54,677 nucleotides of DNA, from contig DASUHB010000018.1 of NCBI GenBank assembly GCA_036273715.1, positions 1-54,677 of the forward strand, given 5' to 3'. A program made the position numbers and the translations under genes. The number at the start of each line of letters is the position of its first letter. The first letter of the stretch is position 1. The notes under the pieces were generated by a model, which did no database searches, had not been told where the DNA came from, and worked only from the letters and a program-made list of their open reading frames with translations. Below, in pieces: positions 53,905 through 54,677 of this stretch. This stretch comes from Gemmatimonadaceae bacterium. GTDB lineage: Bacteria > Gemmatimonadota > Gemmatimonadetes > Gemmatimonadales > Gemmatimonadaceae.

Positions 53905-54677
53905 ATGCCCGAGCTCGGTAACGGAATCGTCGCGTACTTTTCCATGGAGATTTGCCTCGAGCAACGCATCGCCACCTACAGTGGCGGACTCGGCGTGCTC
54001 GCCGGCGACACCCTCCGCTCCGCCGCGGACCTCGAGCTGCCGCTGGTCGCTGTCTCGCTCGTGCACCGCAAGGGCTACTTCCACCAGAAGCTCGACTCCG
54101 AGGGACAGCAAACCGAGACGCCCGAGGAATGGCGCCCCGAGGACATTCTCGAGGCCGCGGATGCGCGCGTCACGATCGAAATCGAAGGACGCACCGTACA
54201 CATCCGTGCGTTCCGCTACGCCGTGCAGGGAATCACCGGCCACACGATTCCGGTATTCCTGCTCGACACCAATCTGGACGACAACGATGCCTGGGACCGC
54301 ACGCTGACCGACGTCCTCTACGGCGGCGATCGGCGCTACCGACTGGCGCAGGAGATGGTGCTCGGCATGGGCGGCGCGGCGATGCTCGCTGCGTTAGGCT
54401 ACGACGACGGCATCCATTACCACATCAACGAAGGACACGCCGCACTCCTCACGCTCGTGTTGCTCGACCGGCAGCTCGGCGGACGCGAGCCGTGGGATGC
54501 CGGCGACGCGGACTTCGAGGCGGTCCGGCGCCGCTGCATCTTCACGACGCACACCCCGGTCCCCGCCGGACACGACAAGTTCCCCGAGGAGCAGGTCCTC
54601 CAGTCGTTAGGCGAGCACTACACGGCGCTCCTGAGCGCCACCAAGTGCTGCGATGACGACGGCTCGCTCAACATGAC
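53905..54677 (+). CDS. glgP: Alpha-glucan phosphorylase GlgP, 3' end cut off
   Basis: The first 257 residues of a short-type (GT35, thermophilic subfamily) phosphorylase, which releases glucose-1-phosphate from alpha-glucan using phosphate and PLP. It shows VAYFSMEICLEQRIATYSGGLGVLAGDTLRSAADLELPLVAVSLVHRKGYFHQ, NEGHAALL and TTHTPVPAGHDKF, all diagnostic. The ATG at 53905 directly precedes the conserved start; the frame is open back to a GTG at 53806 inside malQ (reading VAPNSDQRYFFKVDAHVP), so a longer form is possible. The PLP-lysine lies beyond the window. Confidence 0.9.
   Translation, partial: MPELGNGIVAYFSMEICLEQRIATYSGGLGVLAGDTLRSAADLELPLVAVSLVHRKGYFHQKLDSEGQQTETPEEWRPEDILEAADARVTIEIEGRTVHIRAFRYAVQGITGHTIPVFLLDTNLDDNDAWDRTLTDVLYGGDRRYRLAQEMVLGMGGAAMLAALGYDDGIHYHINEGHAALLTLVLLDRQLGGREPWDAGDADFEAVRRRCIFTTHTPVPAGHDKFPEEQVLQSLGEHYTALLSATKCCDDDGSLNM

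Larger units (their letters stand above)
304..54612. repeat. Dispersed GTTAGGC/GCCTAAC word, about 81 copies
   Basis: Hand count: about 45 GTTAGGC and 36 GCCTAAC on the plus strand, spread throughout. Examples: 847, 2230, 7209, 7227, 12531, 16912, 20483, 26992, 29165, 36772, 37513, 40873, 41029, 41077, 44208, 44457, 44706, 47865, 54393, 54606 (GTTAGGC); 304, 3263, 11591, 17331, 23002, 28143, 28150, 39382, 39412, 48684, 51956 (GCCTAAC). It is read as Leu-Gly (TTA-GGC), Pro-Asn (CCT-AAC) or Leu-Thr (CTA-ACG) depending on frame, and also occurs between genes (9660, 14556, 15324, 26992, 37927). It is often flanked by C/G as CGTTAGGCG. Confidence 0.85.

Overview
The window is a high-GC bacterial chromosome segment, densely coded on both strands, most likely from Gemmatimonadota (Acidobacteriota is the main alternative). 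That placement is inferred from gene content: two very large orphan FtsX/MacB permeases of the ADOP type, one with a PadR repressor, a BNR/VPS10-type beta-propeller protein, a SusC/SusD pair in a GC-rich genome, and a LytS/LytTR two-component pair. No rRNA, tRNA, CRISPR array, phage or transposase gene was seen.

Layout. 1-9.3 kb: the 3' part of a BNR-propeller gene, a padR-ADOP operon facing it, a secreted alpha/beta hydrolase and a second ADOP permease. 9.3-9.7 kb: a short inverted-repeat element and a terminator-like hairpin. 9.7-14.3 kb: SusD and SusC. 14.6-16.0 kb: an Uma2-type nuclease and a VapBC toxin-antitoxin pair. 16.1-18.0 kb: histidine kinase and LytTR regulator. 18.2-20.5 kb: a KirBac-type K+ channel and two small lipoproteins. 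20.6-26.9 kb: an M16 peptidase and a fusion of a GT-C glycosyltransferase with a PQQ dehydrogenase. 27.2-30.9 kb: FabI, a PLP decarboxylase and a phospholipase-D/cardiolipin synthase. 30.9-35.3 kb: a polysaccharide-type island with a GT-C enzyme flanked by two genes sharing an unrecognised domain, one of them fused to a cellulose-synthase-like GT2. 35.6-37.7 kb: a 2'-5' RNA ligase-like protein and a second PLP decarboxylase. 37.7-38.7 kb: a long inverted repeat abutting a GxxExxY nuclease gene. 38.7-39.9 kb: CcdA-like and thioredoxin-like proteins. 40.1 kb to the end: an eight-gene alpha-glucan/trehalose run, glgE-treS-mak-treZ-glgX-glgB-malQ-glgP.

The last run forms a metabolic unit. TreS and maltokinase turn trehalose into maltose-1-phosphate, GlgE polymerises it, GlgB branches the glucan, and GlgX, MalQ and GlgP break it down. 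TreZ releases trehalose from maltooligosyl-trehalose, but its usual partner TreY is not in the window.

Three things stand out beyond gene content. (1) The 7-mer GTTAGGC/GCCTAAC occurs about 81 times by hand count, in several coding frames, on both strands and between genes, and it accounts for nearly all the TTA codons I noticed. This looks like a nucleotide-level signal. (2) A family of inverted-repeat elements with an identical 20-bp arm occurs at 9.4 and 37.7-38.1 kb, with a relative at 27.0-27.2 kb; one copy touches the stop codon of a GxxExxY nuclease gene. (3) There are unusual domain combinations: GT-C plus PQQ dehydrogenase, and a new-looking 'ACSGNGDGD' domain in two neighbouring genes.
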